From Anaerolineae bacterium (GTDB lineage: Bacteria; Chloroflexota; Anaerolineae; Aggregatilineales; Phototrophicaceae): a DNA stretch of 64,000 bases. How positions within the stretch are numbered: the first letter of the stretch is position 1; the number at the start of each line of letters is the position of its first letter. Both the position numbers and the translations under genes were made by a program. Shown one piece after another: positions 44,026 through 52,592 of this stretch. The DNA is taken from NCBI GenBank assembly GCA_025055175.1, contig JANWYT010000022.1:1-64000 (forward strand), given 5' to 3'. The notes under the pieces were generated by a model. It ran no database searches and was not told where the DNA came from. It saw only the letters and a list, made by a program, of their open reading frames with translations.

Positions 44026-44053
44026 GGGGCAGGCTCTCGATTAGGCCTGCCCC
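44026..44053. terminator. Bidirectional terminator hairpin after hpf
   Basis: GGGGCAGGC (44026-44034) pairs perfectly with GCCTGCCCC (44045-44053) around a 10-nt loop. It fills most of the 45-bp gap between the convergent stop codons of hpf and the leftward GT2 gene. No T tract on either side. Confidence 0.62.
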
Positions 44054-44061
44054 GACTTCGC

Positions 44062-44820
44062 TCAGCGCCGCTCAGTTTGCCATAAGCGCTTCAACAGACG
44101 CAACTTGCGCCACTCATACCAGGCCATCAGCACCGACAGCAAGAAGCCGTGCCAGCCTTCTTGGTAGCCTTGGAGGGTGATAAAGCGCCATCTGAACTGA
44201 CGCAGCGGCTGTAGAATGTAATTGTGCGGCTTGGGCTTGAAGCTCTGCTCAAACAGGATTTGGGCATCGTAGGCTGCGTAGCGCCGCTGCTTTTGATGAA
44301 AGTGAGCCAAGTCGCGGTAGTTATAGTGGATGAGGGGCGTTTGCAGCGTGCCACGCTCTCCATCGACAATGACCGTCTCATGCACCCAACGATCAGGATC
44401 GTAATGTGTACGTCCTACGCGCAGCAAGCGCGTCTGGTAATCTGGATACCAACCTGCCTTGAGAGTCAGGCGGCCAAAGATGTAATTGTGGCGCGGAAGC
44501 TGCCAGGCCGCGTAGCGTTCATCATCCAGCACGCCGCATATCTCTGCCGCCAACTCAGGCGAGACGCGCTCGTCGGCGTCGATGAACAGCACCCAGTCAG
44601 CCTTGCCCTCTACCTCTTTGAGGGCAGCGTTGCGCTGTGTGGCGTAGTCTTCAAAGGAGCGCTGGACAACGCGCGCACCGTGCGTCTTAGCAATCTCGGC
44701 TGTGCCGTCGGGGCTGAACGAGTCGAAGATGATGCGCTCGTCAGCAAATGCCAGCGCGTCCAGACAAGATCTAATGTTGTGAGCTTCGTTGTAAGTGAGG
44801 ACGATGGCCACCAGGCGCAT
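44062..44820 (-). CDS. Family 2 glycosyltransferase (WaaE/KdtX-like)
   Basis: 252-aa cytoplasmic enzyme with GT-A fold. Nucleotide-sugar binding start VAIVLTYNEAHNIRSCLDAL, catalytic metal motif in VLFIDADERVSPELAAEI, and acceptor-side YDPDRWVHETVIVDGERG, all typical of the GT2 branch including LPS core beta-1,4-glucosyltransferases. The C-terminus LQGYQEGWHGFLLSVLMAWY is an amphipathic membrane-binding helix. Last gene of a four-gene leftward operon, 3 bp after the other GT2. The acceptor is unknown; true LPS is not expected in this lineage. Confidence 0.9.
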   Translation of the reverse strand: MRLVAIVLTYNEAHNIRSCLDALAFADERIIFDSFSPDGTAEIAKTHGARVVQRSFEDYATQRNAALKEVEGKADWVLFIDADERVSPELAAEICGVLDDERYAAWQLPRHNYIFGRLTLKAGWYPDYQTRLLRVGRTHYDPDRWVHETVIVDGERGTLQTPLIHYNYRDLAHFHQKQRRYAAYDAQILFEQSFKPKPHNYILQPLRQFRWRFITLQGYQEGWHGFLLSVLMAWYEWRKLRLLKRLWQTERR

Positions 44821-44823
44821 AGA

Positions 44824-45780
44824 TCATTCTTTCGTCATGCGGACAATCTGATCGTAGGCAGCAGCGAGTTCAGCGCGTTCTGATGGGCTGTGACGCTTAT
44901 CTTGCGCCAGAGCGCGACGACGGCGCGCTATGCCCAGGACAATCATACGACGCGCCAGCTCCAGCTTCCAGGCAGGGTAGTGCTTACGAAACAGCAGCAG
45001 GCGGCTACGCCATAGGTCGAAGGTGCTGCGCGCACAAGCCTTGCCTGTGCTTTGTCCACCCAGATGAATGACCAGCGCTGACGGCACGCAGGCGATTCGC
45101 CAGCCTGCGCGGCGTATGCGCCAAGCCCAATCAACTTCCTCGCAATACATGAAAAACTGCTCGTCGAACATACCTACCTGCTGGACGACTTCGGCGCGCA
45201 ACATCATCGTCGCACCCAGGGTGAAATCAACTTCGAACGGCCTGCCCGACTCATAGCTGGCACGCGGATAGCGGCCATTCCAGCGACTCTCAATCAGCCG
45301 CCCAGGCGTGGGGAAAAACTCCGCCCAGAGCTGACGCAAGCCAGGAAAAGTGAAGGCAGCGTGCTGAAAGCTGCCATCGCCAAAGCGCAGCGCTGCTCCC
45401 ACCAGACCCAAACTAGGATCAGCCATCAAAGTATCATATAAGGCGCGCACCGACCCTGGTTGGCTGATGGTGTCTGGATTGAGCAGGTAAACAGCGCGCG
45501 GCAGCCCATCCACCCCAGGTTGGCCGAAGCCCAGGTGACGCATTGCCAGGTTATTAGCTCGTCCGAAGCCCAAATTCTCGGTGCTGGCCAAGCACTCCAC
45601 CTGCGGAAAGGCTTGCACGCAGGCCAGAGTGTCATCGGTCGAAGCGCTATCCACCAATAGCACGCGCCAGCTCAGACCGCTGGCTTGCAGGTCGTCTAGC
45701 ACGCTACTGAGGGCTTGTCCGATGATCTCTGCTACGTTCCAGGTGACGATCACCACCGCTACATCGACCAAGTGCTTCAC
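44824..45780 (-). CDS. Family 2 glycosyltransferase (rhamnosyltransferase-like)
   Basis: 318-aa GT2 enzyme. VAVVIVTWNVAEIIGQALSS, then LLVDSASTDDTLA, AVYLLNPDTISQPGSVRALY (the N-P-D metal motif of this branch), FTLGATMMLRAEVVQQVGMF and QFFMYCEEVDWAWRIRRAGW (the E-E-x-D-W general-base segment), are all as in rhamnosyltransferase-like proteins. A longer frame is open upstream, but GTG 45780 overlaps the previous stop (GTGA) and gives the proper family start. Confidence 0.9.
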   Translation of the reverse strand: MKHLVDVAVVIVTWNVAEIIGQALSSVLDDLQASGLSWRVLLVDSASTDDTLACVQAFPQVECLASTENLGFGRANNLAMRHLGFGQPGVDGLPRAVYLLNPDTISQPGSVRALYDTLMADPSLGLVGAALRFGDGSFQHAAFTFPGLRQLWAEFFPTPGRLIESRWNGRYPRASYESGRPFEVDFTLGATMMLRAEVVQQVGMFDEQFFMYCEEVDWAWRIRRAGWRIACVPSALVIHLGGQSTGKACARSTFDLWRSRLLLFRKHYPAWKLELARRMIVLGIARRRRALAQDKRHSPSERAELAAAYDQIVRMTKE

Positions 45781-46808
45781 TCTCCCAGGGTGGCCCAGTC
45801 GAAACCTGCTGAACGCGCCAGCGCTTGCCAAGCGTCATAGAGTGCAGGATCAAGCATAATGAAACCAACACGCCGACCTAGAAGTGCGTCCCAGGGAGAG
45901 AGATCAGCTGCGACGCCTGAGTCAGCTTGTGGCGTCACCTCATCCTGAGTCGCTGGCGTAGGTGTAGCTGTAGCTTGCCTGCGCGTAGGACGAGTTGTAG
46001 GCGTAGGCGTGGTCACTGGCACGGACGAGAAAGCTTCCAGCAGAGCGCGGCGCGCTTCTAGCGGCACGGCACGAGCTATAAACCAGGTGAGAAGAGGCAG
46101 CGGTGGCGATTCAGCGGCGATTCGTTCGGTTTCGTCTTCGCTTAGGCTGGCGAGTTCCAGGCTCACGGCGTCGCATGTGCCGCTAGCGAGGCCCTGGCGC
46201 AGCGCCGCTTCGTCACGCACATCGCGCAAAGTGGGTTGAACGCTGGCAGCTTGCAGCAGCAAGCTAGGGATGAGCCAGCTCATCATATCATCTAAGCCAA
46301 GACGGCAGAAAGTTTTGTCAGTTAAAGCAACAAGGGCATTGCTCGTGCGGTCAGGATCGACACGAAAGACGATGGCGCTCTGACGCTGGCTCTGGTCATC
46401 CAAGCTGAGCTGCAAGAAGGGTTGAGCGCAGTCACGAGCATGGGCCACCACTGCCAGCAGATCGCCCAGCAGACCACTGACCTGGCCAGCACCGCCACAC
46501 ACAGCCTCCAGCACAGCGCGCTGATCTGCCAACAGCAGCAAGTCAATGCTCACTCCGCTCAGCTCAGCAAGCTGGGCCTCCAGGGCTTCTTCCTGAGCCT
46601 GGACAGCCTCAAGATCAGCAGGGGCAAGAGCTAGGCGCAGAGGATTGTCGGGCAAACCCAGAGGCAGCGCCGTCGGCACGATCGGGAGCGGTGTTGAGAA
46701 AGGCGTCACAGTAGGGCGCGGCGTCGGCGTCACCCGGACACGACCCGGCCCACAGGCCGTCACTAGCAGCAGGATCAAGAGATACAGGCTGACTTTATGG
46801 TTGGGCAT
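45777..46808 (-). CDS. Solute-binding lipoprotein (PhnD-like periplasmic-binding fold)
   Basis: 343-aa lipoprotein. Start ATG 46808 has AGGAG seven bases upstream and gives a signal peptide with lipobox LVTACG; an upstream ATG (46844) is less likely. After a Pro/Thr linker the sequence NPLRLALAPADLEAVQAQEE, ALEAQLAELSG and VCGGAGQVSGLLGDLLAVVA resembles PhnD-type phosphonate-binding proteins, which bind small anions for ABC import. TFCRLGLDDMMSWLIPSLLL and SGTCDAVSLELASL fit the second lobe. A Thr-Pro/Arg linker and a short tail follow. No ABC permease or ATPase is adjacent, so it may sense rather than transport. Confidence 0.75.
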   Translation of the reverse strand: MPNHKVSLYLLILLLVTACGPGRVRVTPTPRPTVTPFSTPLPIVPTALPLGLPDNPLRLALAPADLEAVQAQEEALEAQLAELSGVSIDLLLLADQRAVLEAVCGGAGQVSGLLGDLLAVVAHARDCAQPFLQLSLDDQSQRQSAIVFRVDPDRTSNALVALTDKTFCRLGLDDMMSWLIPSLLLQAASVQPTLRDVRDEAALRQGLASGTCDAVSLELASLSEDETERIAAESPPLPLLTWFIARAVPLEARRALLEAFSSVPVTTPTPTTRPTRRQATATPTPATQDEVTPQADSGVAADLSPWDALLGRRVGFIMLDPALYDAWQALARSAGFDWATLGE

Positions 46809-46833
46809 GGTCACACTCCTGCTGAAAAGCTGC

Positions 46834-48234
46834 TCAGTTACCACCGAAAGGCAGTGCAGGATCGACGATCTCCACCTGACGTGGGCCGACGTAACTATTG
46901 CGCAGACTCACCTCAACGTCTTCATGGATCAAACCTGCCCAACAGGTTTGGGGGTTCTGGCGACGCTCAACCTGGTTCATGCGCACCGCTCCCCACACCA
47001 CCGCTCGGCTGCGCGGCGGCAAGTAGTAGTAAGTGTTACCATCATCCGACTCGACGGCCAGCAACGTTTCGCGACTCCCCAACGCCCAGCGATACGGAAA
47101 GCTGGTCTTAGACGTTTCGCACTGAAGACCTACACGCCACGCACCTGACTCTTCAAACGCGCCCAGCGAAGCTGCCAACTGATCCTGCTGGTAGACTGTA
47201 CCAGGAGGCGGGAAGCTAGTGCGGATGGGAACATCATTGTAATTCTCCACCGTCAGCTTGAAGACCAGCATGTCGCCAGCCCGCAGCGTGATGGTGTCGC
47301 GCGAGAGACTGGCAGGATCAGTGGGCATGGGGATCAACTCACCCAAAACATCGAAATTGCTGGCGTAGCGTTCGTCGTAGGGCATGGTGGCGAAGACGAC
47401 ATCGACGCCCACCGCCTGTGGGACAATCTCTGCACGTGGCTTGCCCCCATCGCGGATCGTCAAGCGGCTCTCCACGCGCACGCGCTGGCCCTCCGCATCC
47501 TGAGCCAGAGCAACGACAGTGTACTCGCCATCGGGCGGCGGATCCGCCCCTAAGTCGATGCCGCCCTCATAATCGAAGATATGCCGCCCTGCTTCGCCGG
47601 GCAAGCGGTCTTCTTTACGCGCAGAGATGGGAATTTCCACACCATCCTCCGTCAACAAGAAGACGCGCAAATCAGCAGGTTGTTCCAGGTAGACATTGAT
47701 CTGAACGCGGTCAGCAATGCCATCCTGGTTGGGAGTGAAAACCTGCGGCGCTACGCTGAACGCGCTGATGCTGGGCAGCGGCGTCCCCGACTCGGCAATC
47801 GTCAAGCGTCCTTCGACAACCTGGGACTCGCCAGTCGCTTCTTGGGCCAGCAAGCGCCAGGTATATTCGCCATCGGGCAGCAGACGGCGCTCTACCGTCC
47901 CTAACAGGTTTTCACCTGGCAACAAGTAGCCATCGACGACGCCGCTGAACAGCACGTTGTATTCACCAGCGACGCGCGGCTGAGAGTCGCGGAAGCGGTA
48001 CTCACGCCCATCAGCGCTCAGCAGGCTCAGGCTGACTTGAGCGTTGCGGGCTAGTTCGTAGCGGAAGATAGTCACGTCGTCCAGACCATCAGCGTTGGGC
48101 GTGATTCGTTCAGCGGCGAAGCCAGCTGCCACAATTAGTGGCAGATCGGGCCGCAGCAAGGCAGTGCCTAACGCCACCATCAGGGCTAAACCCAGCAGCG
48201 CAGAAGCGATGATCCACAGGACAGGAAGGCGCAT
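46834..48234 (-). CDS. Membrane-anchored protein with two FlgD-like Ig domains
   Basis: 466-aa protein with an N-terminal membrane anchor (about 5-27), then extracellular domains. Two segments carry the T-P-N-x-D-G motif of gliding-motility/FlgD-type Ig-like domains: AERITPNADGLDDVTIFRYE and APQVFTPNQDGIADRVQINV, each followed by LPDGEYTW or PPDGEYTVVALAQDAEG, the second-strand signature. The last 200 residues (from about 265) form another domain with TITLRAGDMLVFKLTVENYN, unlike the first two. Start has AGGAG ten bases upstream. First gene of the operon with the lipoprotein and two GT2 enzymes. Probably a wall- or surface-associated structural protein. Confidence 0.75.
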   Translation of the reverse strand: MRLPVLWIIASALLGLALMVALGTALLRPDLPLIVAAGFAAERITPNADGLDDVTIFRYELARNAQVSLSLLSADGREYRFRDSQPRVAGEYNVLFSGVVDGYLLPGENLLGTVERRLLPDGEYTWRLLAQEATGESQVVEGRLTIAESGTPLPSISAFSVAPQVFTPNQDGIADRVQINVYLEQPADLRVFLLTEDGVEIPISARKEDRLPGEAGRHIFDYEGGIDLGADPPPDGEYTVVALAQDAEGQRVRVESRLTIRDGGKPRAEIVPQAVGVDVVFATMPYDERYASNFDVLGELIPMPTDPASLSRDTITLRAGDMLVFKLTVENYNDVPIRTSFPPPGTVYQQDQLAASLGAFEESGAWRVGLQCETSKTSFPYRWALGSRETLLAVESDDGNTYYYLPPRSRAVVWGAVRMNQVERRQNPQTCWAGLIHEDVEVSLRNSYVGPRQVEIVDPALPFGGN

Positions 48235-48340
48235 CAGGCACTTTCTCCTACGAATTGCGCTCTGAGTCTAAAACGGTCAAGTCATGCAGACAAGGGGCGC
48301 ATTGGTCAATCCTCAGAACCAGATAGGCCTGGCGCTGCAC

Positions 48341-48369
48341 TTTACAGGCCCACTGTCACCAATTAGACT
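48341..48369 (+). promoter_or_regulatory. Sigma-70-type promoter for lon
   Basis: TTTACA (48341-48346), a 17-bp spacer and TAGACT (48364-48369), 29 bp before the lon start. The -35 matches consensus at five of six positions and the -10 at four. No CIRCE inverted repeat is present, so HrcA heat-shock control of this copy is not indicated. Confidence 0.5.
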
Positions 48370-48398
48370 ATGGCCCACTCCTACCTATCTGAGAGATT

Positions 48399-50840
48399 AT
48401 GCCGCCCTTGACCAGCACTGCACCTAGTTTTGACCTCATCAAGAACAGCCCTACAGCTTTGGATGGCACATTTGAGGCTAGCTTGCTACTGCTTGAGAAG
48501 CAAGTCGTCTGGCCCAACCTCATCACCCCGCTACAAATCAGCGGCGACTCCAATCGTAGCGCTCTACGCAGCGCTGCCCAGGCTCGCACGACTCTCATCG
48601 CCTGCCAACTACGCGACGACAAAGCTCCGACTGAGCTGCTTCAGCGGCTCTACACCATCGGTACAGAAATTGCCGTCGGCATTTCAGCCGAGGGCCGCGA
48701 TGGCGTCGTCAACGTGCTGGCTCAGGGCCGTCGTCGCGTCGAAGTCGTCAGCGTGCTGCAAACTAGTCCAGAAATTCGCGTGCGCGTCCGCCACCTGCCC
48801 GATCTGCGAGGCGATCAGGTAGCCAATGCCGCCGCTCTGGAACGCTTGATCGACCTGTTCAACCAATACCTAGCGCTCAACGAGAGCTTGCCCGCAGAGA
48901 TGAGCGACTACTTAGCTCAGCTTGAAGACGAGGCGCGCGTCGTCGATTCGATCGCAGCCACGCTCAGCTTGAATGCCTACGAACGACAGCGCTACCTAGA
49001 AGAGCGCCAAGTGAGCAGACGGATTGAGAACGTACAGGTGCGCTTGCTCACCCTCGTCAGCCAGTTGCGCGGACAAAGCGATCTAAACGCTCGCGTCCAA
49101 GCCGACATGTCGCGCGGACAACGCGAAATTTACTTACGCGAGCAGATGCGCGTCATCCAGACGGAGCTTGGCGAAAGCGATCCTTTCACTCAGGAACTCA
49201 ACTTGCTACGCCAGCGCATTCACACCTCCGATATGCCTGCAGAGGTGCGCACTAAAGCTCTCGAAGAGCTAGGTCGTCTGCAGATCATGACGCCCCTCTC
49301 GCCTGAGTCAGGCATTGTGCGCACCTATCTTGATTGGCTGCTGGATGTACCCTGGACGAAGGCCAGCAAAGACAATTTGAACATCAAACACGCTGAGCGC
49401 GTCCTGCACAAGGCTCACTACGGCCTAGAGAAAGTCAAGGAACGCATTCTGGAACACATCGCCGTGCGCAAGCTGGCTGGCGACAAGATGAAGAGTCCTA
49501 TCCTATGTTTCGTTGGGCCACCGGGGGTGGGCAAGACCAGCCTGGGCCGCAGCATCGCAGAAGCCCTGGGGCGCGAATTTGTGCGCGTCTCGCTAGGCGG
49601 CGTGCGCGACGAAGCCGAGATTCGCGGTCATCGGCGCACCTACATCGGCGCGCTGCCAGGCCGTATCATCCAGACGATGAAGCGCGCCGGCACGATCAAT
49701 CCTGTCTTCATGCTGGACGAGATTGATAAGATGACTGCCGACTATCGCGGCGACCCCTCGGCTGCTTTACTGGAAGTCCTCGATCCAGAACAGAACACCG
49801 AGTTCATGGATCACTACCTAGACGTGCCTTACGACCTATCCAAAGTCCTGTTCATCGCCACCGCCAACGACCTCGATCCACTGCCAGAAGCGCTGGAAGA
49901 TCGCTTGGAAGTCATCGAATTCCACGCCTACACGGAAGAAGAGAAGCAGAAAATCGCCCAGCAGTTCCTCATCCCCAAGCAGCTCACGGCACACGGCCTG
50001 AAGCGCTACAACATACAGTTCCAAGCCGACTCCGTTCAGGTCATCATCCGTCAGTACACCCAAGAAGCTGGGGTGCGCAACCTAGAGCGCCAGATCGCCA
50101 CCATCTGCCGCAAGCTGGCTCATCTAGCCGTGACGCGCAAACACCTACCGCGCCGTATCACCCCACGCATAGTCGAAAGATATCTTGGCCCGCCCTACAC
50201 CTTTGAAACGCGCGTCAACCGCCAAGATAGCGTGGGTCTGGTCACTGGCCTCGTTTGGTCGTCCAGCGGTGGCGACACGCAGATCATCGAAGTGTCGCTG
50301 TTCCCTGGCAAAGGCAACCTGACGCTGACTGGCTCGCTGGGTGACGTGTTGCAGGAGTCGGCCCAAGCCGCCCTGAGCTACATGCGCTCGCGCGCTGTCG
50401 AGTTCGACGTGCCGAGCGATGACTTTGAGAACTACGACGTTCATATTCATCTACCAGAAGGCGCTGTGCCGAAGGACGGGCCATCAGCTGGCATAGCGCT
50501 GGCGACGGGTATCGTCTCCGCTTTTACCGAGAGGGCAGTGCGCAGCGATACGGCCATGACTGGCGAAGTCACCTTGCGTGGATATGTTCTGCCCGTCGGT
50601 GGCGTCAAGGAAAAAGTCCTAGCCGCCCGCCGCCGCCAGATCAAGCGCGTAATCCTACCCGCTGATAACGAGAAAGACCTAGTGGAGATTCCTAAGCCTG
50701 CTCTCAGAGACCTTGAAATCTGCCTGGTGCGCACTATGCAGGAAGTCCTCGATCTTGTGCTGCTGTCTGCCCCGCCAGAGCGCCAGCGCGATATCCAGCG
50801 CAAAGCCGAAGAAGCCGAGGGCGAGGATGACGAGAGCTAG
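48399..50840 (+). CDS. lon: ATP-dependent Lon protease
   Basis: 813-aa LonA protease that degrades misfolded and regulatory proteins. The N-terminal substrate domain (1-215) is followed by a coiled coil and the AAA+ module: FVGPPGVGKTSLGRSIAEAL with Lys379, PVFMLDEIDKM as Walker B, and RGDPSAALLEVLDPEQNTEF. The protease domain has PKDGPSAGIALATG with catalytic Ser696 and VLPVGGVKEKVLAARRR with Lys739, the normal 43-residue spacing of the Ser-Lys dyad. Full-length and intact. The C-terminus is acidic (EEAEGEDDES). A hairpin follows 2 bp after the stop. Confidence 0.98.
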   Translation: MPPLTSTAPSFDLIKNSPTALDGTFEASLLLLEKQVVWPNLITPLQISGDSNRSALRSAAQARTTLIACQLRDDKAPTELLQRLYTIGTEIAVGISAEGRDGVVNVLAQGRRRVEVVSVLQTSPEIRVRVRHLPDLRGDQVANAAALERLIDLFNQYLALNESLPAEMSDYLAQLEDEARVVDSIAATLSLNAYERQRYLEERQVSRRIENVQVRLLTLVSQLRGQSDLNARVQADMSRGQREIYLREQMRVIQTELGESDPFTQELNLLRQRIHTSDMPAEVRTKALEELGRLQIMTPLSPESGIVRTYLDWLLDVPWTKASKDNLNIKHAERVLHKAHYGLEKVKERILEHIAVRKLAGDKMKSPILCFVGPPGVGKTSLGRSIAEALGREFVRVSLGGVRDEAEIRGHRRTYIGALPGRIIQTMKRAGTINPVFMLDEIDKMTADYRGDPSAALLEVLDPEQNTEFMDHYLDVPYDLSKVLFIATANDLDPLPEALEDRLEVIEFHAYTEEEKQKIAQQFLIPKQLTAHGLKRYNIQFQADSVQVIIRQYTQEAGVRNLERQIATICRKLAHLAVTRKHLPRRITPRIVERYLGPPYTFETRVNRQDSVGLVTGLVWSSSGGDTQIIEVSLFPGKGNLTLTGSLGDVLQESAQAALSYMRSRAVEFDVPSDDFENYDVHIHLPEGAVPKDGPSAGIALATGIVSAFTERAVRSDTAMTGEVTLRGYVLPVGGVKEKVLAARRRQIKRVILPADNEKDLVEIPKPALRDLEICLVRTMQEVLDLVLLSAPPERQRDIQRKAEEAEGEDDES

Positions 50841-50842
50841 AC

Positions 50843-50879
50843 GCCTGCTCTGCGCTAACAATTCAGCGTAGTAGCAGGC
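50843..50879 (+). terminator. Hairpin downstream of lon
   Basis: GCCTGCT (50843-50849) pairs with AGCAGGC (50873-50879), with an inner CGCT/AGCG helix and a loop of about 8 nt. It starts 2 bp after the lon stop codon. There is no T tract, so it is a weaker terminator candidate. A TATACT follows at 50892-50897 and might start the next transcript. Confidence 0.48.
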
Positions 50880-50975
50880 AAACAAACACGCTATACTCGG
50901 GTTCGTCTGCCTGCAAGCTGAAGATGAGTTAGAGGCAGCACACCACTTCGACGCCAAATTCGACATGGATGAGAG

Positions 50976-52541
50976 ATGGGCCACCGCATATTTTACGGCC
51001 TGTGTCTGTGCCTGCTGAGCGCCCTGGTGGGTTGCCAGGCCGTCCAGGCAGAGCCAACAGCAATGCCCAGCGCGACGCCAACGCCGACAGCTAGCGCAAC
51101 AGCCAGCCCTACCAGCGCGCCCAGTCCAACATCAACGCCGACTCCTAGCGCGACGCCCAGTTCAACGCCGACCATCACCCCCAGCCCTACAATCACACCA
51201 ACAGCTACGATCACGTCCACGCCCAGCATAACGCCGCAGCCCACCATAGGCTTCCGCTTCGACAACTGGGGGCGGGCCAACGTACCAACTAGCCTACAAA
51301 GCAGCACTTTGCGTTCCCTGTTGGTCTTCACCAACAGCAACAACCAAGTCAGCATTCGCAACCTGGCCACGCCCAGCGCCGAGAACACGACTGAGATTCT
51401 CTACTTCGTCGATCCCGCCGCGCCTGCCAGCCGCATCGAAGTCGTGCGCCTGAACGTGGCTACTCAAGACCAAATTTACCTCGCGCCCAATGGACGCGCC
51501 CTAGCCTACTTCCTAGCCGACGGCAGTCGCAGCGGCTTGTACATCCTCAACATCGAGAACGCCCTGAGCGGACGAATCGCCGCGATTGCCAGCATTCCGC
51601 AGCGCGGCATCAACAGCTCTCCTACATGGTCGCCCGACGGTGAACTACTAGCCGTCACGCTGGAGACGGGCTATGCCCTAGACATCTTCGCCTACGATCG
51701 TGGTGGCACAGGTCGCACCAACCTCACCAACCATCCCGCTTACGACATGTTCCCTGCCTGGTCACCCGACGGTCGTCTACTGGCCTTCGTCAGCGACCGC
51801 GATAACTGCCCCTCATGGACGCCCGGCGATCCTGGTGCGTGCGACGCCTTGACCACGCCTCCGCCCCTCGGTGGCTACGTCTACCTCTACGATACGCAGA
51901 GCGGTCAAACGCGCCGTCTGGCGGAAGTCTTCACCAGCGAAGCGCCGCGCTGGCTCAATGAGCGCTTGCTCACCTTTGCAGGTGGCAACCAGAGTGACCT
52001 ACTCAATCCGCAGCGAACCCTATGGATTGCCGACGTGCAGACCAACAGCGTCCGCCAGGTGCTGGCTGAGGGCGACGAGAACGCGCTCTATTTGGCTGAA
52101 GCCTGGTCGAGAGACGGCAACTTGGTCTTCGTCCAGCGCGCCTACCCCGACCGCACCGATCTGGCCATCCTGACTGCCAGCGGCGCTGTGCGCGAAGTCC
52201 TGTCTGATCTGAACTTTCCGCGCTTCGGCGTCAGCGCCGCCTGGTCGCCGGATGGTGAACGCTACGCTGTCGGTGGCAGAGACGGCCAATGCCCCTACGG
52301 CGTGCGCGTCTTCAACCGCGAAAGCCAGCCCGTCGCACGTGGCAATCCGCCACCAAGCATGTGCAACCCTGTCTTCTCGCCAGACGGCTCGTTGATCGCC
52401 TTCACTGGCGTCAACCCGAACGTCGATGGCCGCCTGGACATCTACACCAGCACCGCCAACGGCTTCGGAGCGCAGAACCTGACGGCAGGCCTGCGCGGAC
52501 GCATGACGCTGATCGGCTGGATTGGTGGGCAAAACCCCTGA
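50976..52541 (+). CDS. TolB-like beta-propeller lipoprotein on a Thr-Pro stalk
   Basis: 521-aa lipoprotein. Signal peptide with lipobox LVGCQ (Cys20), a stalk of about 60 residues of Thr/Pro/Ser/Ala repeats (about 27-90), then a propeller built from PD40/WD40-like TolB repeats. Repeated core motifs: SSPTWSPDGELLAVTLE, DMFPAWSPDGRLLAFVSD, VSAAWSPDGERYAVGGRD and CNPVFSPDGSLIAFTG. This type of protein is abundant in Anaerolineae and of unknown ligand. The protein is probably exposed at the cell surface, held off the membrane by the stalk. Stands alone between lon and fabG. Confidence 0.85.
   Translation: MGHRIFYGLCLCLLSALVGCQAVQAEPTAMPSATPTPTASATASPTSAPSPTSTPTPSATPSSTPTITPSPTITPTATITSTPSITPQPTIGFRFDNWGRANVPTSLQSSTLRSLLVFTNSNNQVSIRNLATPSAENTTEILYFVDPAAPASRIEVVRLNVATQDQIYLAPNGRALAYFLADGSRSGLYILNIENALSGRIAAIASIPQRGINSSPTWSPDGELLAVTLETGYALDIFAYDRGGTGRTNLTNHPAYDMFPAWSPDGRLLAFVSDRDNCPSWTPGDPGACDALTTPPPLGGYVYLYDTQSGQTRRLAEVFTSEAPRWLNERLLTFAGGNQSDLLNPQRTLWIADVQTNSVRQVLAEGDENALYLAEAWSRDGNLVFVQRAYPDRTDLAILTASGAVREVLSDLNFPRFGVSAAWSPDGERYAVGGRDGQCPYGVRVFNRESQPVARGNPPPSMCNPVFSPDGSLIAFTGVNPNVDGRLDIYTSTANGFGAQNLTAGLRGRMTLIGWIGGQNP
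51054..51245 (+). repeat. Thr-Pro-Ser low-complexity coding repeat (stalk)
   Basis: About 64 codons of imperfect TPT/SAT/SPT units, with DNA repeats like GCGACGCCAACGCCGAC and CAGCCCTACAATCACACC. Encodes the stalk between the lipid-modified Cys and the propeller domain. Such tracts are prone to length change by recombination. Confidence 0.75.
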
Positions 52542-52553
52542 CGTCAAGCGGTG

Positions 52554-52565
52554 TTGTCATGACAA
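52554..52565. promoter_or_regulatory. 12-bp perfect palindrome upstream of fabG
   Basis: TTGTCATGACAA, a perfect 12-bp dyad, lies 27 bp ahead of the fabG start in the 51-bp gap after the TolB-like gene. Size and place fit a repressor operator for fatty-acid genes, but it does not match the consensus of FapR, FabT or FadR that I know, so the regulator is open. Confidence 0.35.
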
Positions 52566-52592
52566 ACCGATTCATCACACGACGGAGGCATG

